64,000 bases of DNA from Pluralibacter gergoviae ATCC 33028 = NBRC 105706 (GCF_001598855.1 NZ_BCZS01000011.1:94416-158415), one strand, 5' to 3'; positions 31,522 to 41,525 are shown, numbered from the stretch's first letter. Notes: a model not told the origin generated them from the letters alone. Made by a program: numbers and translations.

Positions 31522-32254
31522 ATACGTGCTGACCGCCGTTGACGTGGATCTCGGCGCCGTTAACGTAGGCCGCGCCCTGGGTGCAGAGGAAATAGATGAG
31601 CGTGGCTACTTCTTCCGGCTTGCCGAGCCGCTGCAGGGGGACGCTCTGCTCAACGATTTGCGCGGTGCCCGGCGAGAGGATGGCGGTATCGATTTCGCCC
31701 GGCGCGATAGCGTTGACCCGCACGCCCTGGCGGCCAAACTCATGGGCCATTTCGCGGGTCAGGGCGGAGAGGGCGGCTTTTGAGGCGGCATAGGCGGCCC
31801 CGGCGAAGGGATGGACTTTGCTACCGGCAATGGAGGTGACGTTGATGACGCTGCCCTGCGCCGCCTTCAGTTCGTCAAACAGCCCGCGCGCCAGCAGCGC
31901 GGTAGAGAACAGATTGACGTTGAACACCTTGATCCAGGTGGCGTAATCGCTGTCGAGAACCCCCAGCCGCTCGCCGCCGCTGCCCTTCGGCGAGATGCCG
32001 GCATTATTCACCAGCGCATCCAGCCGGCCGCCGAGCCGGGCCTTTATTTCCGGCAGCTGTTCGCCGAGCTGGTTAATATCCTCCAGATCGAGATGAATAT
32101 GGTTTAGCAGCCCTTCGGCCCAGGGGCACTCCGTGACCCAGCTCTGGCGCGAGGCGGTAAATATTTCCCAGCCCGCCGCATGGAAGTGTTTGACGGTAGC
32201 GTGACCAATTCCCCGGCTGGCACCGGTCAGTAATAATACTTTTTTATCACTCAC
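31520..32254 (-). CDS. Short-chain dehydrogenase/reductase
   Basis: 244 residues, classical SDR length. NAD(P)-binding motif TGASRGIG at 10-17, NNAG (VNNAGIS) near 87, catalytic Ser in NVTSIAGS, and YxxxK as YAASK near 160. The C-terminus has the typical NGAEIHVNGGQHV. Substrate cannot be told. It sits alone between glnS and the porin gene, convergent with glnS; E. coli has no gene here. Confidence 0.85.
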   Translation of the reverse strand: MSDKKVLLLTGASRGIGHATVKHFHAAGWEIFTASRQSWVTECPWAEGLLNHIHLDLEDINQLGEQLPEIKARLGGRLDALVNNAGISPKGSGGERLGVLDSDYATWIKVFNVNLFSTALLARGLFDELKAAQGSVINVTSIAGSKVHPFAGAAYAASKAALSALTREMAHEFGRQGVRVNAIAPGEIDTAILSPGTAQIVEQSVPLQRLGKPEEVATLIYFLCTQGAAYVNGAEIHVNGGQHV

Positions 32255-32473
32255 AACTATAACTCCCGGTGCGTTATTAACTCATAAGTATAATTTACTA
32301 GTATCCATGATCATGGCGGATACGAAAGGTGACCTGTGTCATAAAAAATATCTCAACGTAATAAGAAATATTCTCGTATAAAAATTAACATTTTAATGCA
32401 CTTATTCCCATTGATAACTGTGAGATGTTTCTTAATATGACGTTCCCTACTCACTCATAAAGAATAATTAACA

Positions 32474-33817
32474 ATGAAAATACTTACATCAGTGGCAACG
32501 AAACCAGGACGCTTTATCACTCTCAGTGCACTGGCGCTTGCGCTGGGCTCAACCCACGCTTTCGCCGCCGACGCCTTCAGCTACGACTCGCCCTACATGC
32601 TCGGCGACTGGGGCGGTCTGCGCACCGATCTTGAAAAGGAAGGGGTTAAATTCTCCGTCGGCTATACCATGGAAGCGGCCTCCAACCTGGCGGGCGGCTA
32701 CGATACGTCTACCACCGCGCGCTACAGCGACCAGCAGGCGTTTGGCGTAAATCTCGATCTGCAAAAGCTGCTCGACTGGAACGATACCGAATTCCAGTTC
32801 ACCATCACTAACCGCGACGGGCAGAACCTCTCTGACCACGTTGCAGACCCGCGTACCGGTAGCGTCTCCTCGGTGCAGGAAGTGTACGGTCGCGGTCAGA
32901 CCTGGCGTCTGACCCAGCTGTGGCTGCGCAAAGGCTTTTTCAATGACGGCCTTGATATCAAAGCCGGTCGCCTGACCGTCGGCGAGGACTTTGATAACTT
33001 TGACAGCAAGTTCCAGAACCTGGCCTTCGGCAGCGGCCAGGCGGGTAACTGGCGCGGCGACCACTGGTACAACTGGCCTGTCTCCCAGTGGGGCGCGAGG
33101 GTACGCCTCAACTTTACGCCGGAGTGGTTCTTCCAGGTCGGCTTCTACAACCAGAACCAGTACAACTACGCCCGCGGCGACGGCTTCCGCTTCGAATTCA
33201 GCCCGACCGAGGGCAACCTCGTGCCGGTCGAACTGGGCTGGAAACCGAAGCTGGGTCCGGAAGGGCTGCCGGGTAACTATCGCCTCGGCGCTTACTACTC
33301 TTCGACTAAAGATCCGGAGTACGCCACTTACCGTAACGGCAGCTTCGGCCAGGATGACAAGCACTCCTACGGCGGCTATATCCTTGCCCAGCAGCAGCTG
33401 ACCAGCATGAACGGCGACGTGAGCCGCGGCCTGGGCGTGACCGTTCAGGCGGTGATGAACGACCACAAGACCTCAAAGACCGACAACTATCAGGCGATTG
33501 CTTTAACCTGGAAAGGGCCGTTCGACGCCCGCCCGCAGGATGAGATTGGCATCGGCGCGGCGCGTATTCACATCAACTCTGACTACAGCCACATGCTGCG
33601 CACCGAGAACAACGAGCACGGTATTCACGACTACGATAATCCGGCCTATCTGCCGATCCAGTCCGGCTCGGAGATGAACTATGAAGTCTATTACGATGTG
33701 CACGTCACTAACTGGATGTCGCTGCGTCCCAACCTGCAGTACGTCTCTTCGCCGGGAGCGGTCAGCAAGGTGGATGACGCCTTCGTCGGCGGCCTGACGG
33801 CAAACATTAACTTCTGA
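32474..33817 (+). CDS. OprB-type carbohydrate-selective porin
   Basis: 447 residues. Signal peptide with hydrophobic core LSALALALGSTHAFAAD, cleaved near residue 32. The mature protein starts DAFSYDSPYMLGDWGGLRTDLEKEG, the hallmark of the OprB family, and ends in TANINF with the terminal Phe used in outer-membrane assembly. Expected to let sugars across the outer membrane; the sugar is unknown. It is followed by its own terminator and then chiP. The 219 bases before it are AT-rich; a TGTGA half-site at about 32419 might bind CRP, but this is weak. Confidence 0.88.
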   Translation: MKILTSVATKPGRFITLSALALALGSTHAFAADAFSYDSPYMLGDWGGLRTDLEKEGVKFSVGYTMEAASNLAGGYDTSTTARYSDQQAFGVNLDLQKLLDWNDTEFQFTITNRDGQNLSDHVADPRTGSVSSVQEVYGRGQTWRLTQLWLRKGFFNDGLDIKAGRLTVGEDFDNFDSKFQNLAFGSGQAGNWRGDHWYNWPVSQWGARVRLNFTPEWFFQVGFYNQNQYNYARGDGFRFEFSPTEGNLVPVELGWKPKLGPEGLPGNYRLGAYYSSTKDPEYATYRNGSFGQDDKHSYGGYILAQQQLTSMNGDVSRGLGVTVQAVMNDHKTSKTDNYQAIALTWKGPFDARPQDEIGIGAARIHINSDYSHMLRTENNEHGIHDYDNPAYLPIQSGSEMNYEVYYDVHVTNWMSLRPNLQYVSSPGAVSKVDDAFVGGLTANINF

Positions 33818-33832
33818 TAGTTTTCCCGCCTA

Positions 33833-33862
33833 AAAAATCCCGGCATCGCGTCCGGGATTTTT
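33833..33862 (+). terminator. Terminator of the OprB-type porin gene
   Basis: AAAAATCCCGG / CCGGGATTTTT stem with an 8-base loop, about 15 bases after the stop. Confidence 0.9.
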
Positions 33863-33892
33863 AATGTCCTGCGTCCGGCATTCAGGAATTAT

Positions 33893-33913
33893 TTATTTTT
33901 CACTGCGAATTAA
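33893..33913. promoter_or_regulatory. NagC operator candidate upstream of chiP (distal)
   Basis: Left arm TTATTTTTC, centre ACT, right arm GCGAATTAA. It shares 16 of 21 bases with the nagE operator of this window, including the whole right half. Confidence 0.75.
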
Positions 33914-34066
33914 TTGTCCGTGCCTGACCGTACGCGCCGCTCGTCGTATTTCTCCTCTTTTTTACGCCTTTTGCCCACTTGCAGAGGCATAATGCGTTTG
34001 TAACAAAAAGAAAGCAAATATGTGCACCCGGTCATAATCTTGCGTTTTCGTGCTGAAAAACAATTG

Positions 34067-34087
34067 ATAATTCGCATCGCGAAAAAT
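34067..34087. promoter_or_regulatory. NagC operator candidate upstream of chiP (proximal)
   Basis: Arms ATAATTCGC and GCGAAAAAT around ATC; 14 of 21 positions agree with the nagE operator and the TCGC-N3-GCGA core is symmetric. Lies about 110 bases before chiP. Confidence 0.65.
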
Positions 34088-34194
34088 AGTCTGTTCAGCA
34101 CAGCAGACCGGCTTTGCCGACTGTTTTTGCATTTTTTTATTTTATCGCTGTCCGCGCTGGCGGCTGCGTTTTTAAAGTCAAAGAGGATAAACCC

Positions 34195-35601
34195 ATGCGT
34201 ACGTTCAGTGGCAAACGTAGTACGCTGGCGCTGGCTGTCGCCTGCGCCACCGCAGTCACCGGCTGGATAGCGGCCCCCCAGGCCCGTGCAGCAGGCTTTG
34301 TTGACGACTCCGTATTAACCGGCGGCATCTACTACTGGCAGCGCGAGCGCGACCGTAAAGACGTCACCGATAACGACAAATATAAAACCAACCTCAATCA
34401 CTCCACCTGGAACGCCAACCTCGATTTCCAGTCCGGCTATGCCGCCGACATGTTCGGTTTCGACATTGCGGCCTTTACCGCCATTGAAATGGCGGAGAAT
34501 GGCGACAGCGGGCATCCGAATGAAATCGCCTTCTCGAAAAAGAATAAAGGTTACAAAGAGGATTACTCCGGCGATAAAAGCGGGATCAGCCTCTACAAGG
34601 CCGCGGCGAAATTTAAATACGGCCCTGTATGGGCGCGCGCCGGCTATATTCAGCCGACCGGACAAACGCTGCTGGCTCCACACTGGAGCTTTATGCCCGG
34701 CACCTACCAGGGCGCCGAAGCGGGGGCCAATTTTGACTACGCCGACGCCGGGGCGCTGAGCTTCTCCTATATGTGGGCCAATCAGTATAAGGCCCCCTGG
34801 CACACCGACGTTGACCGCTTTTATCAGGCGGATAAGCACACCAAGGTGAAATATCTTCACTCTCTCGGGGCGAAGTATGATTTTAAAAATGACCTGGTGC
34901 TGGAGGCGGCATTTGGCCAGTCCGAAGGTTATGTCGATCAGTATTTTGCCAAGGCCAGCTATAAGTTCGATATTCCCGGCGGTCCGTTGACCACCAGCTA
35001 CCAGTTCTACGGCGCGCGCGATAAAGAGCGCGGCCGCAACGTAAACAACATCTACGACGGCACCGCCTGGCTGCAGGGACTGACCTTCGGCTACAAGCTG
35101 GCGGAAGTGCTGGATCTGCGCCTGGAGGGCACCTGGGTCAAGGCCGACGGCCAGCAGGGCTTCTTCCTGCAGCGCATGACGCCCACCTACGCCTCGTCCA
35201 ACGGCCGCCTCGATATCTGGTGGGATAACCGCTCGGACTTTAACGCCAACGGCGAGAAATCGGTCTTCTTCGGCGCGATGTACGATCTGAAAAACTGGAA
35301 CATGCCGGGCTGGGCGGTGGGCGCCTCCTACGTCTACGCCTGGGACGCCAAGCCGTCGACCTGGCAGCTCAGCCCGGATGCGTACTACGACAAAAATCAG
35401 AAGATTGAGGAGTCCTCCTACAGCCTCGATGCCATGTACACCGTTCAGGAAGGGCGGGCGAAGGGGACGCTGTTCAAGCTGCACTTTACCCAGTACAACA
35501 ACCACTCCAACATCCCGAGCTGGGGCGGCGGCTACGGCAACATGTTCTAGGATGAGCGCGACGTGAAGTTTATCGTTATCGCACCGTTCACCGTTTTCTG
35601 A
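34195..35601 (+). pseudogene. chiP: Chitoporin ChiP, interrupted by an in-frame amber codon near the 3' end
   Basis: ATG at 34195 begins [17 protein letters not shown], a signal peptide as in E. coli ChiP (OprD-like outer-membrane porin for chitooligosaccharides). The frame stops at TAG 35548-35550 after 451 residues (…[10 protein letters not shown]). The next 16 codons stay in frame and read DERDVKFIVIAPFTVF before TGA at 35599-35601. E. coli ChiP has Gln (NIFQDERDVKF…) at this point and 468 residues, exactly the length obtained if TAG is read through. The lost part is the last beta strand and the terminal Phe, which outer-membrane assembly normally needs. Likely a CAG-to-TAG change, a sequencing error or suppressed amber. 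Otherwise the gene is intact. Confidence 0.85.
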
Positions 35602-35650
35602 TCCCCGCTGCGGCAGGCATGAGGCCTGCCGCTCATAAGGAAATCATACT

Positions 35651-35983
35651 ATGAAAAAACTGCTCCTTGTTGTCCTGATGGCCTCCGGGCTGGTCGCCTG
35701 TAACCAGAGCCAGGCGCCAAAGAAAGATGAAAGCCGACTCAGAGAGGCCTACAGCGCGTGCATAAATTCGGCGAAAGGCAACCCGGATAAAGTTGAGGCC
35801 TGCCAGAGCGTGCTGGAGGTGCTGAAAAAAGATGAACAGCAAAAACAGTTCGCCAGTAAAGAGAGCGTTAACGTCCTTGATTACCACCAGTGCCTCGAGG
35901 CCACCCAGCGGGCCAATGACCAGGAGGTAAAAAAGAATTGCGATAAGGTGTGGCAGGAGATCCGCAGTAATAATAATCAATAG
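35651..35983 (+). CDS. chiQ: ChiQ (YbfN) lipoprotein
   Basis: 110 residues. Signal MKKLLLVVLMASGLVAC with lipobox LVAC (lipidated Cys at 17). Mature part has four more Cys in ACINSAKG, ACQSVLEV, HQCLEAT and NCDKVWQE, as in E. coli ChiQ. Function is unknown; it is cotranscribed with chiP and follows it by 49 bases. Confidence 0.93.
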   Translation: MKKLLLVVLMASGLVACNQSQAPKKDESRLREAYSACINSAKGNPDKVEACQSVLEVLKKDEQQKQFASKESVNVLDYHQCLEATQRANDQEVKKNCDKVWQEIRSNNNQ

Positions 35984-35995
35984 CCGCTAACAGCA

Positions 35996-36018
35996 CGGGC
36001 GGAGATTTTCTCCGCCCG
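35996..36018. terminator. Hairpin between chiQ and tcuC
   Basis: CGGGCGGAG, loop ATTTT, CTCCGCCCG. Lies between converging genes; no clear T-run, so it is a probable but not classic terminator. Confidence 0.6.
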
Positions 36019-36023
36019 ATCGC

Positions 36024-37319
36024 TTAGCCCTTTTGTTCCACGGCCTGATACCCTTTACTCAGGCGCATAAATAGCATCGCCGTGGCCGACAGTCCGCACA
36101 GCGCCGCGCACATTAACCACCATCCCGGCGAGCTTTTATCGCCGGTCAGCTGCACCAGCGCGGTTGAAATCACCGGCGTCAGCCCCCCAAAAATGGCCGT
36201 TGCCAGGCTGAAGGCCAGAGAGAAACCGACGGTGCGCACGTAAACCGGCATGATCTCGGTCAGCGCAGCCACCATCGCGCCGTTGTACATCCCGAAGAAA
36301 AAAGAGAACCAGAGCAGCACGAGCGTCATGCGGGTGAAGTCGGGCGCCGCCGTCAGCCAGTGCATCGCGGGCCAGGTGGTGATCAGCGCCAGCAGCGTAA
36401 TGCCCATCAGCACCGGCCTGCGCCCGATGCGATCGGAGATAGCGCCGCCAATCGGCAGCCAGATGAAATTTGAGATCCCCACCAGCATGGTGACGAGCAG
36501 ACTCTCCCTGGCGCTGAGGTGCAGCACGCTTCTGCCGTAAGTGGGGGTGTAGACGGTGATAAAATAGAAGGTGGTTGTCGTCATCGCCACCAGCAGCGTG
36601 CCGGCGATGATGATGCGCCAGTTTTTCACCATGGTGGCGAAAATCTCCCGGGTATCCGGCCGGTGGTGCCGCTGTAAAAATGCTTCTGTTTCCTGCAACG
36701 AGCGGCGCAGCACAAAAATCAGCGGAATAATCATGCAGCCGATAAAGAAGGGGATCCGCCAGCCCCATTCGGCTATCTGATCGTGCCCCAGCGTCAGATT
36801 CAGGCCGTAGCCGATGAGCGCCGCGCAGACAATGGCAATTTGCTGGCTGGCGGACTGCCAGCTGGTATAGAACCCTTTATTACCGGGGGTGGCGATCTCA
36901 GCAAGATAGACCGAAACACCGCCCAGCTCCACGCCGGCGGAAAACCCCTGCAGCAGGCGCCCCAGCAGCACCAGCGCGGGCGCCAGCAGGCCGATGGTCT
37001 GATAGCCCGGCACCAGGGCAATTAACAGCGTTCCGCAGCCCATAATGGCCAGCGTCACCATCAGCCCCTTACGGCGGCCAATTCTGTCGATATACGCGCC
37101 GAGGACAACCGCGCCTATCGGACGCATCATAAAGCCGGAGCCAAAAACGGCGAAGGTCAGCATCAATGAAGCAAATTCGCTCTCACCGGGAAAAAAGGTT
37201 TTAGCGATATAGGTGGCATAAAACCCGAATAGGAAAAAATCGAACTGCTCCAGAAAGTTACCGCTCGTTACGCGCAGTATGGCGCCAAAGGTTCCCGCGC
37301 GGGATTGTTCCTGCTTCAT
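36024..37319 (-). CDS. tcuC: Tricarballylate/citrate proton symporter (MFS)
   Basis: 431 residues, 12 membrane segments, MHS family of the MFS. The loop 2-3 motif DRIGRRKG and the later copy DRIGRRPVL are both present; the N-terminus [26 protein letters not shown] matches citrate/tricarballylate transporters (TcuC, CitA/CitH). Place in the tcu operon favours tricarballylate. It follows tcuB by 48 bases. Confidence 0.88.
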   Translation of the reverse strand: MKQEQSRAGTFGAILRVTSGNFLEQFDFFLFGFYATYIAKTFFPGESEFASLMLTFAVFGSGFMMRPIGAVVLGAYIDRIGRRKGLMVTLAIMGCGTLLIALVPGYQTIGLLAPALVLLGRLLQGFSAGVELGGVSVYLAEIATPGNKGFYTSWQSASQQIAIVCAALIGYGLNLTLGHDQIAEWGWRIPFFIGCMIIPLIFVLRRSLQETEAFLQRHHRPDTREIFATMVKNWRIIIAGTLLVAMTTTTFYFITVYTPTYGRSVLHLSARESLLVTMLVGISNFIWLPIGGAISDRIGRRPVLMGITLLALITTWPAMHWLTAAPDFTRMTLVLLWFSFFFGMYNGAMVAALTEIMPVYVRTVGFSLAFSLATAIFGGLTPVISTALVQLTGDKSSPGWWLMCAALCGLSATAMLFMRLSKGYQAVEQKG

Positions 37320-37367
37320 AGGTGCGCTCCATTCTCATGTTGTTGTTATGACAGAGGTTAAGACTCA

Positions 37368-38507
37368 CTAGTCGCCTGCGATGCCAGGCTGCTTCCCGCG
37401 CCGCTTCTCAATTGCCCACTTGAGTAAGGCGGCGCAGCGGTAAAATCCGTGGGCAAACTTGCCGTAGGGCAGGGTCAGAAAAAGCGCCATCACCGCGCCA
37501 AGATGAACGGACAGCAGTACGCCCATCCACCCGGTGTCTCTTCCCGCCAGCAGCGCCAGACCGGTAATGCTTATCAGCAGCAGCAGCAGGATAAAACCGC
37601 GATCCATCGGCTTCTGGCGAGGATCGCCTTGCAGCGGCGAGCGCCGCATATTGAGCCACAGCAGGCCGGCCGGGCCGATAATCAGGCCGACTCCGCCCAG
37701 CGTGCCGAGGACCACCGGCAGACTAAAGAAGGGGTAGGGTGCCTCCCATCCGGCAACGTAGTGATAACCGGTTGCCACCACCGTGGCCGCAAAGCAGAGC
37801 ATGAAGCCGTAGAAGGTAAAGTGGTGGAAGCGGCGGCGCATGAGCGTGAAGGCGTCATCGGCCTCGTTACAGCCCTTGCCGTGGCCGCCGTCAAGGTATT
37901 TTAGCGTCAGTGCATCGTGCGATGCCCGGGCTACATCGATGGATTCAGGCGCGCCGGGAGAGATTTCCCGCCAGAAGCGAATGACGCCCGCCATCAGCAG
38001 CCCCAGCGCGATGACAAACACGGAGCCAAACATCCAGGCGAGGAGGCTGTGGGGATAAATTTGATAAAAATCGCCGGCGAGAGGCTCATGCAGAAGGGAG
38101 CCCTTAAGCGCTATAGTCAGCAGCAGAAACAGGATCAGGCTGCAGGTCAGCGCCAGCGTCACGGCGATCCCCGCCCGGTGATAGAGCGCGCCAAACGCCG
38201 CCGGGCGGGCATAGTGCTGATACGTCTCCAGCCGGACTTCGGCCATCGCCTTCGGCACATTTATAGCAAATTCGTGGGGCGGGGCGTACTGGCAGGCGTA
38301 GAGGCAGGCTCCGCAGTTGTGGCAGAGGTTTGCCAGGTAATTGATATCGGCTTTGCCGAACTCCAGGCGCTGGGTCATGGCGGGAAAAACGGCGCAAAAA
38401 CCCTCGCAGTAGCGGCAGGCGTTGCATACCTGCATCACGCGCTCAACTTCCATTTCTGGTTCGGTGAGTATTTTTGCTTCAATGATCAAGTTTTCAAGCT
38501 GTTTCAC
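37368..38507 (-). CDS. tcuB: TcuB, membrane Fe-S flavoprotein re-oxidising TcuA
   Basis: 379 residues from the GTG at 38507 (GGAGAG upstream on the coding strand), as in Salmonella TcuB; the longer ATG reading to 38573 lies inside tcuA. Two Cys clusters, [11 protein letters not shown] and [11 protein letters not shown], are expected to hold iron-sulfur centres; they are followed by about five or six membrane segments. It passes electrons from TcuA FADH2 to the quinone pool. Overlaps tcuA by 14 bases. Confidence 0.9.
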   Translation of the reverse strand: MKQLENLIIEAKILTEPEMEVERVMQVCNACRYCEGFCAVFPAMTQRLEFGKADINYLANLCHNCGACLYACQYAPPHEFAINVPKAMAEVRLETYQHYARPAAFGALYHRAGIAVTLALTCSLILFLLLTIALKGSLLHEPLAGDFYQIYPHSLLAWMFGSVFVIALGLLMAGVIRFWREISPGAPESIDVARASHDALTLKYLDGGHGKGCNEADDAFTLMRRRFHHFTFYGFMLCFAATVVATGYHYVAGWEAPYPFFSLPVVLGTLGGVGLIIGPAGLLWLNMRRSPLQGDPRQKPMDRGFILLLLLISITGLALLAGRDTGWMGVLLSVHLGAVMALFLTLPYGKFAHGFYRCAALLKWAIEKRRGKQPGIAGD

Positions 38508-39897
38508 GGCGGCTCTCCTTGGTTGCTGCCTGTGCTGCCTGTTCGCCGGCAATACGGCCAAATGTCGTGCCAATCGACATGCCGACGCCGGCGGTATAGC
38601 CCTTACCGAGAACGTTTCCGGCCATCATCTCTCCGGCGACAAACAGGTTACGGCTGGGAATACCGCCGAAGTGGACGGCGGCGCGGTCGTTGACCTTCAG
38701 GCCGAGGTAGGTGAAGGTGATCCCCGGGCGCAGGGCGTAGCCATAGTAGGGCGGGGTATTCAGCGGCCGCGCCCAGTGCGTTTTTGGCGGGCTGAGATTT
38801 TCGGTCGCACAGTCGTCGAGCGTGGTGTGGTCGAAGTGGCCCGGGCGACAGGTGCGATTATAGGCGGCAATCGTAGCGCTAAATTTTTCAGGATCCAGAC
38901 CGAGGAGCGTCGCCAGTTCCGGCAGGGTATTGGCCCGGGCGCCGGGAAAGACCGGCGGCATAAAGTGGCCTATCGCTTTGCTGTCGATGATGGAATAGCC
39001 TATCTGATCGGGCTGGTGGGCGACCAGACGGCCCCAGATAGCGTAGCGTTTAGGCCAGAAATCCTCACCCTCGTCGTAGAAGCGCTCGGCGTCGCGGTTG
39101 ACCACGATCCCCAGCGACACGCAGTCAACCCGGGTGCAGATGCCGCCGTCGTACAGCGGCGCCCTGGCATCAATCGCCACGCAGTGCGACTGGGAGGGAT
39201 CGCCGATGATATCGGCGCCGGCATCGATCATAAATTTGAGCAGCACGCCCTGGTTAAAGCGGGTGCCGCGGATAAGAAAATTATCGGCGGGCCATTCGCC
39301 GCGCGCGTTCTGTCCCCACGCGTCGCGCAGCCACGCCCGGTTTGACTCGAATCCTCCGGCGGCCAGTACGCAGGCTCTGGCCTCAATGCGCTCCCGGCCG
39401 GTCAATGCCGCGACAAACTGCCCGTCTTTCAACTCCAGCGCCTCGACCGGGGTGTCGTAGCGTATCCGGACGCCGAGCCGCTCGGCGCTGCGGTAGTAGG
39501 CGTTCACGAGGGCCTTCCCGCCGCCCATGAAAAACGCGTTGGTGCGCGCGACGTGGAGCGCGCCCGAGAGCGGCGGCTGAAAGTTAACGCCGTGCTGGCG
39601 CATCCACGTCCGGCAGCGGGAGGAGGTGCGGATCACCAGCCGGGCCAGGTGTTCATCGGTGTTGCCCTCCGTTACCCGCTGCAGATCCTGCCAGAACTCC
39701 TCTTCCGGATAGCTGTCCACCAGCACATCCTGCGGCCCGTCGTGCATACAGCGCAAATTGCGGGTGTGCTGCGAATTTCCGCCCCGCCACGCCCGGGGCG
39801 CTGCCTCAAGCAGCAGGACTGAGGCACCGCTTTCCCGGGCGGTTATTGCCGCGCACAGCGCGGCGTTTCCGCCGCCAATCACCAGAACATCGAACAT
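38494..39897 (-). CDS. tcuA: Tricarballylate dehydrogenase TcuA
   Basis: 467 residues. FAD-dependent enzyme of the fumarate-reductase flavoprotein type that oxidises tricarballylate to cis-aconitate. FAD motif [30 protein letters not shown] region at the N-terminus; [10 protein letters not shown] and the C-terminal [21 protein letters not shown] are typical of the family. First structural gene of tcuABC. Confidence 0.92.
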   Translation of the reverse strand: MFDVLVIGGGNAALCAAITARESGASVLLLEAAPRAWRGGNSQHTRNLRCMHDGPQDVLVDSYPEEEFWQDLQRVTEGNTDEHLARLVIRTSSRCRTWMRQHGVNFQPPLSGALHVARTNAFFMGGGKALVNAYYRSAERLGVRIRYDTPVEALELKDGQFVAALTGRERIEARACVLAAGGFESNRAWLRDAWGQNARGEWPADNFLIRGTRFNQGVLLKFMIDAGADIIGDPSQSHCVAIDARAPLYDGGICTRVDCVSLGIVVNRDAERFYDEGEDFWPKRYAIWGRLVAHQPDQIGYSIIDSKAIGHFMPPVFPGARANTLPELATLLGLDPEKFSATIAAYNRTCRPGHFDHTTLDDCATENLSPPKTHWARPLNTPPYYGYALRPGITFTYLGLKVNDRAAVHFGGIPSRNLFVAGEMMAGNVLGKGYTAGVGMSIGTTFGRIAGEQAAQAATKESRRETA

Positions 39898-39993
39898 CGC
39901 CTACTCCATTACGCTTTAACTTTTGTTAAATTTGTAATGTAAATGTATGCGTATTGTTTGTGTGGATGCGATGACCCATCGCTAAAGGGGGCT

Positions 39994-40920
39994 TTAGTTT
40001 CCGTAAAGCGTGGCGCCTGGCCAGGCGCCTGCGTGAACCAGCTGACGCATGGTTTTACTCAGGAGGACGCGCGCGGCAAGGGCTGCGGGGGTGAGTTCGC
40101 TATCATTAAGGCTGACTAAAAAATTGGGGCGGCTGAGTATCGGATTGTGGACGCCGATCACTCTCAGGGGAGTATCGCTTAGGTGGGAAATCGCGGCACC
40201 GGGCTGCAGCGTTGCGCCGAGTCCGGCCCGGACGGCGTTCATTAGCAGCGTCAGGCCATCGATTTCCGCCACGATATTCACCGCCATGCTGTGCTCCTGA
40301 CAGATAGCCTCCAGCCTGCTCCTCAGGCCGTGACCGGCGCTGGGCATGATGAGCGGAATATCGGCCAGCTGCGCAGGGGCGATAGTCTCTTCGGCGACAT
40401 TCGCCAGCAGTGCCGGAGTGCCTATGATGAACAGGCGTTCTTCCAGGATGGGGCTTGCGCTCCAGCGCGGCTTTTTCTCCTGCTGAAAAACCACGGCCAG
40501 ATCCAGCTGACGCGTCGCGATCATCCGCGCCAGGTTGCCGGAGAGGCTCTCCACAAGATGCAGCCGCACGTCGGCATAATTTTGCTGCATCGCCGAGATA
40601 AAGGGGATCCCGAGTACGGACGCGGTACTCGGCGGCATGCCGACGCTGACGTGCCCGCTGAGGCGCGCTTCGCGGGCCGCAAGGATGGCATCATCGGCGT
40701 GGCGGATGGCAAGCTGCGCCTGAGAGTAGAATGCCAGCCCGGCGCTGGTGGGCACGACGCCACGCGAGGTTCTTTGCAGAAGGCGAATGGACAGCTCGTT
40801 TTCAAGCCGGGTCATCTGCTGGCTGAGCGCCGAGACGCCGATATCTAAATCGGCGGCGGCATGGCCCATGCTTCCGGTCTCGACAATGCGCGCGAAGTAG
40901 CGAAGCTGACGTAATTCCAT
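39994..40920 (-). CDS. tcuR: TcuR, LysR-type regulator of the tcu operon
   Basis: 308 residues from the ATG at 40920 (MELRQLRYFARIVETGSMGHAA); an upstream in-frame reading to 40947 is less likely. N-terminal winged HTH (VSALSQQMTRLENELSIRLLQR) and a C-terminal effector domain. It lies 96 bases upstream of tcuA on the same strand, as in Salmonella, where it activates tcuABC with tricarballylate. Confidence 0.88.
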   Translation of the reverse strand: MELRQLRYFARIVETGSMGHAAADLDIGVSALSQQMTRLENELSIRLLQRTSRGVVPTSAGLAFYSQAQLAIRHADDAILAAREARLSGHVSVGMPPSTASVLGIPFISAMQQNYADVRLHLVESLSGNLARMIATRQLDLAVVFQQEKKPRWSASPILEERLFIIGTPALLANVAEETIAPAQLADIPLIMPSAGHGLRSRLEAICQEHSMAVNIVAEIDGLTLLMNAVRAGLGATLQPGAAISHLSDTPLRVIGVHNPILSRPNFLVSLNDSELTPAALAARVLLSKTMRQLVHAGAWPGATLYGN

Positions 40921-40936
40921 ACCGGCACCGGGATAT

Positions 40937-40962
40937 AAAAAAACCAACCGCCGGGTTGGTTT
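40937..40962 (-). terminator. fur terminator
   Basis: On the minus strand AAACCAACC, loop CGGC, GGTTGGTTT followed by TTTTTA, about 18 bases after the fur stop. Confidence 0.92.
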
Positions 40963-40980
40963 CTGTTTACAGAATTGCGC

Positions 40981-41439
40981 TTATTTCTCTGACTTTTTGC
41001 TGTCGTGGGCGTGCTCGTCTTCGCGGCAGTCGCCTTCGGTGCAGTGGCCGTAGAGATAGAGGCTGTGGTTGGTCAGGCGAATACCGTGCTCGGCGGCGAT
41101 TTCGCGCTGGCGCGCTTCGATAGAGTCGTCGCTGAACTCAATCACTTTGCCGCAGTCGAGGCAGATCAGGTGATCGTGGTGATGCTGCTGGGTCAGTTCA
41201 AATACCGATTTGCCGCCTTCAAAGTTGTGGCGGGTGACAATCCCGGCATCGTCAAACTGGTTCAGCACGCGATACACGGTAGCCAGGCCAATCTCTTCAC
41301 CCATATCGATAAGGCGTTTGTAGAGATCTTCCGCACTGACGTGGTGGTTATCCGGCTCCTGAAGCACTTCCAGTATTTTTAAACGCGGAAGCGTCACTTT
41401 CAGGCCTGCCTTCTTTAATGCGGTATTGTTGTCAGTCAT
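40981..41439 (-). CDS. fur: Ferric uptake regulator Fur
   Basis: 152 residues; identical in most of the visible sequence to E. coli Fur (148), with a longer C-terminus (…EHAHDSKKSEK). Winged-helix DNA-binding domain (about 1-82), then the dimerisation/metal domain with HHHDHLICLDCGKVIEF and the C-terminal CTEGDC zinc cysteines. Represses iron-uptake genes with Fe2+. A short leader ORF overlaps its start. Confidence 0.98.
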   Translation of the reverse strand: MTDNNTALKKAGLKVTLPRLKILEVLQEPDNHHVSAEDLYKRLIDMGEEIGLATVYRVLNQFDDAGIVTRHNFEGGKSVFELTQQHHHDHLICLDCGKVIEFSDDSIEARQREIAAEHGIRLTNHSLYLYGHCTEGDCREDEHAHDSKKSEK

Positions 41440-41521
41440 GCGGAATCAGTCCTGTTACTAAGCGGTACACTTCCGAAGTGGGAAGTATGACTAAGAATAA
41501 ATTAAGGATAATGCGTCTCAT
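41432..41521 (-). CDS. uof: Uof, leader ORF coupled to fur
   Basis: 29 codons: begins MRRIILNLFLVILPTSEV and ends …RLVTGLIPHD, with TGA at 41432-41434 inside the fur coding start (CATGACTGA). In E. coli a 28-codon ORF called uof overlaps the fur start in the same way; its translation is coupled to fur and is the site through which RyhB represses Fur synthesis. Length and arrangement support the call; I have not compared the peptide sequence with a reference. Confidence 0.75.
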   Translation of the reverse strand: MRRIILNLFLVILPTSEVYRLVTGLIPHD

Positions 41522-41525
41522 TATA
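41507..41525. promoter_or_regulatory. Fur-box-like site at the uof start
   Basis: GATAATGCGTCTCATTATA matches the 19-base Fur consensus at 14 of 19 positions, with both outer hexamers nearly perfect. It overlaps the uof start codon. It may serve fur autoregulation. Confidence 0.65.

Larger units (their letters stand above)
33818..34194. other. Porin-chiP intergenic region
   Basis: 377 bases: the porin terminator, then two NagC-like operators 174 bases apart centre to centre, and the AT-rich chiP leader with AAAGAGGATAA as ribosome-binding region. In E. coli and Salmonella the chiP leader is the target of the sRNA ChiX; I could not mark that pairing site with certainty. No gene is seen. Confidence 0.7.

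Noticed and set aside
41520..41525. TATAAT as the fur -10 element
   Set aside because: Transcription would start inside uof; it may instead be part of the Fur-box-like site. Kept only as an alternative.
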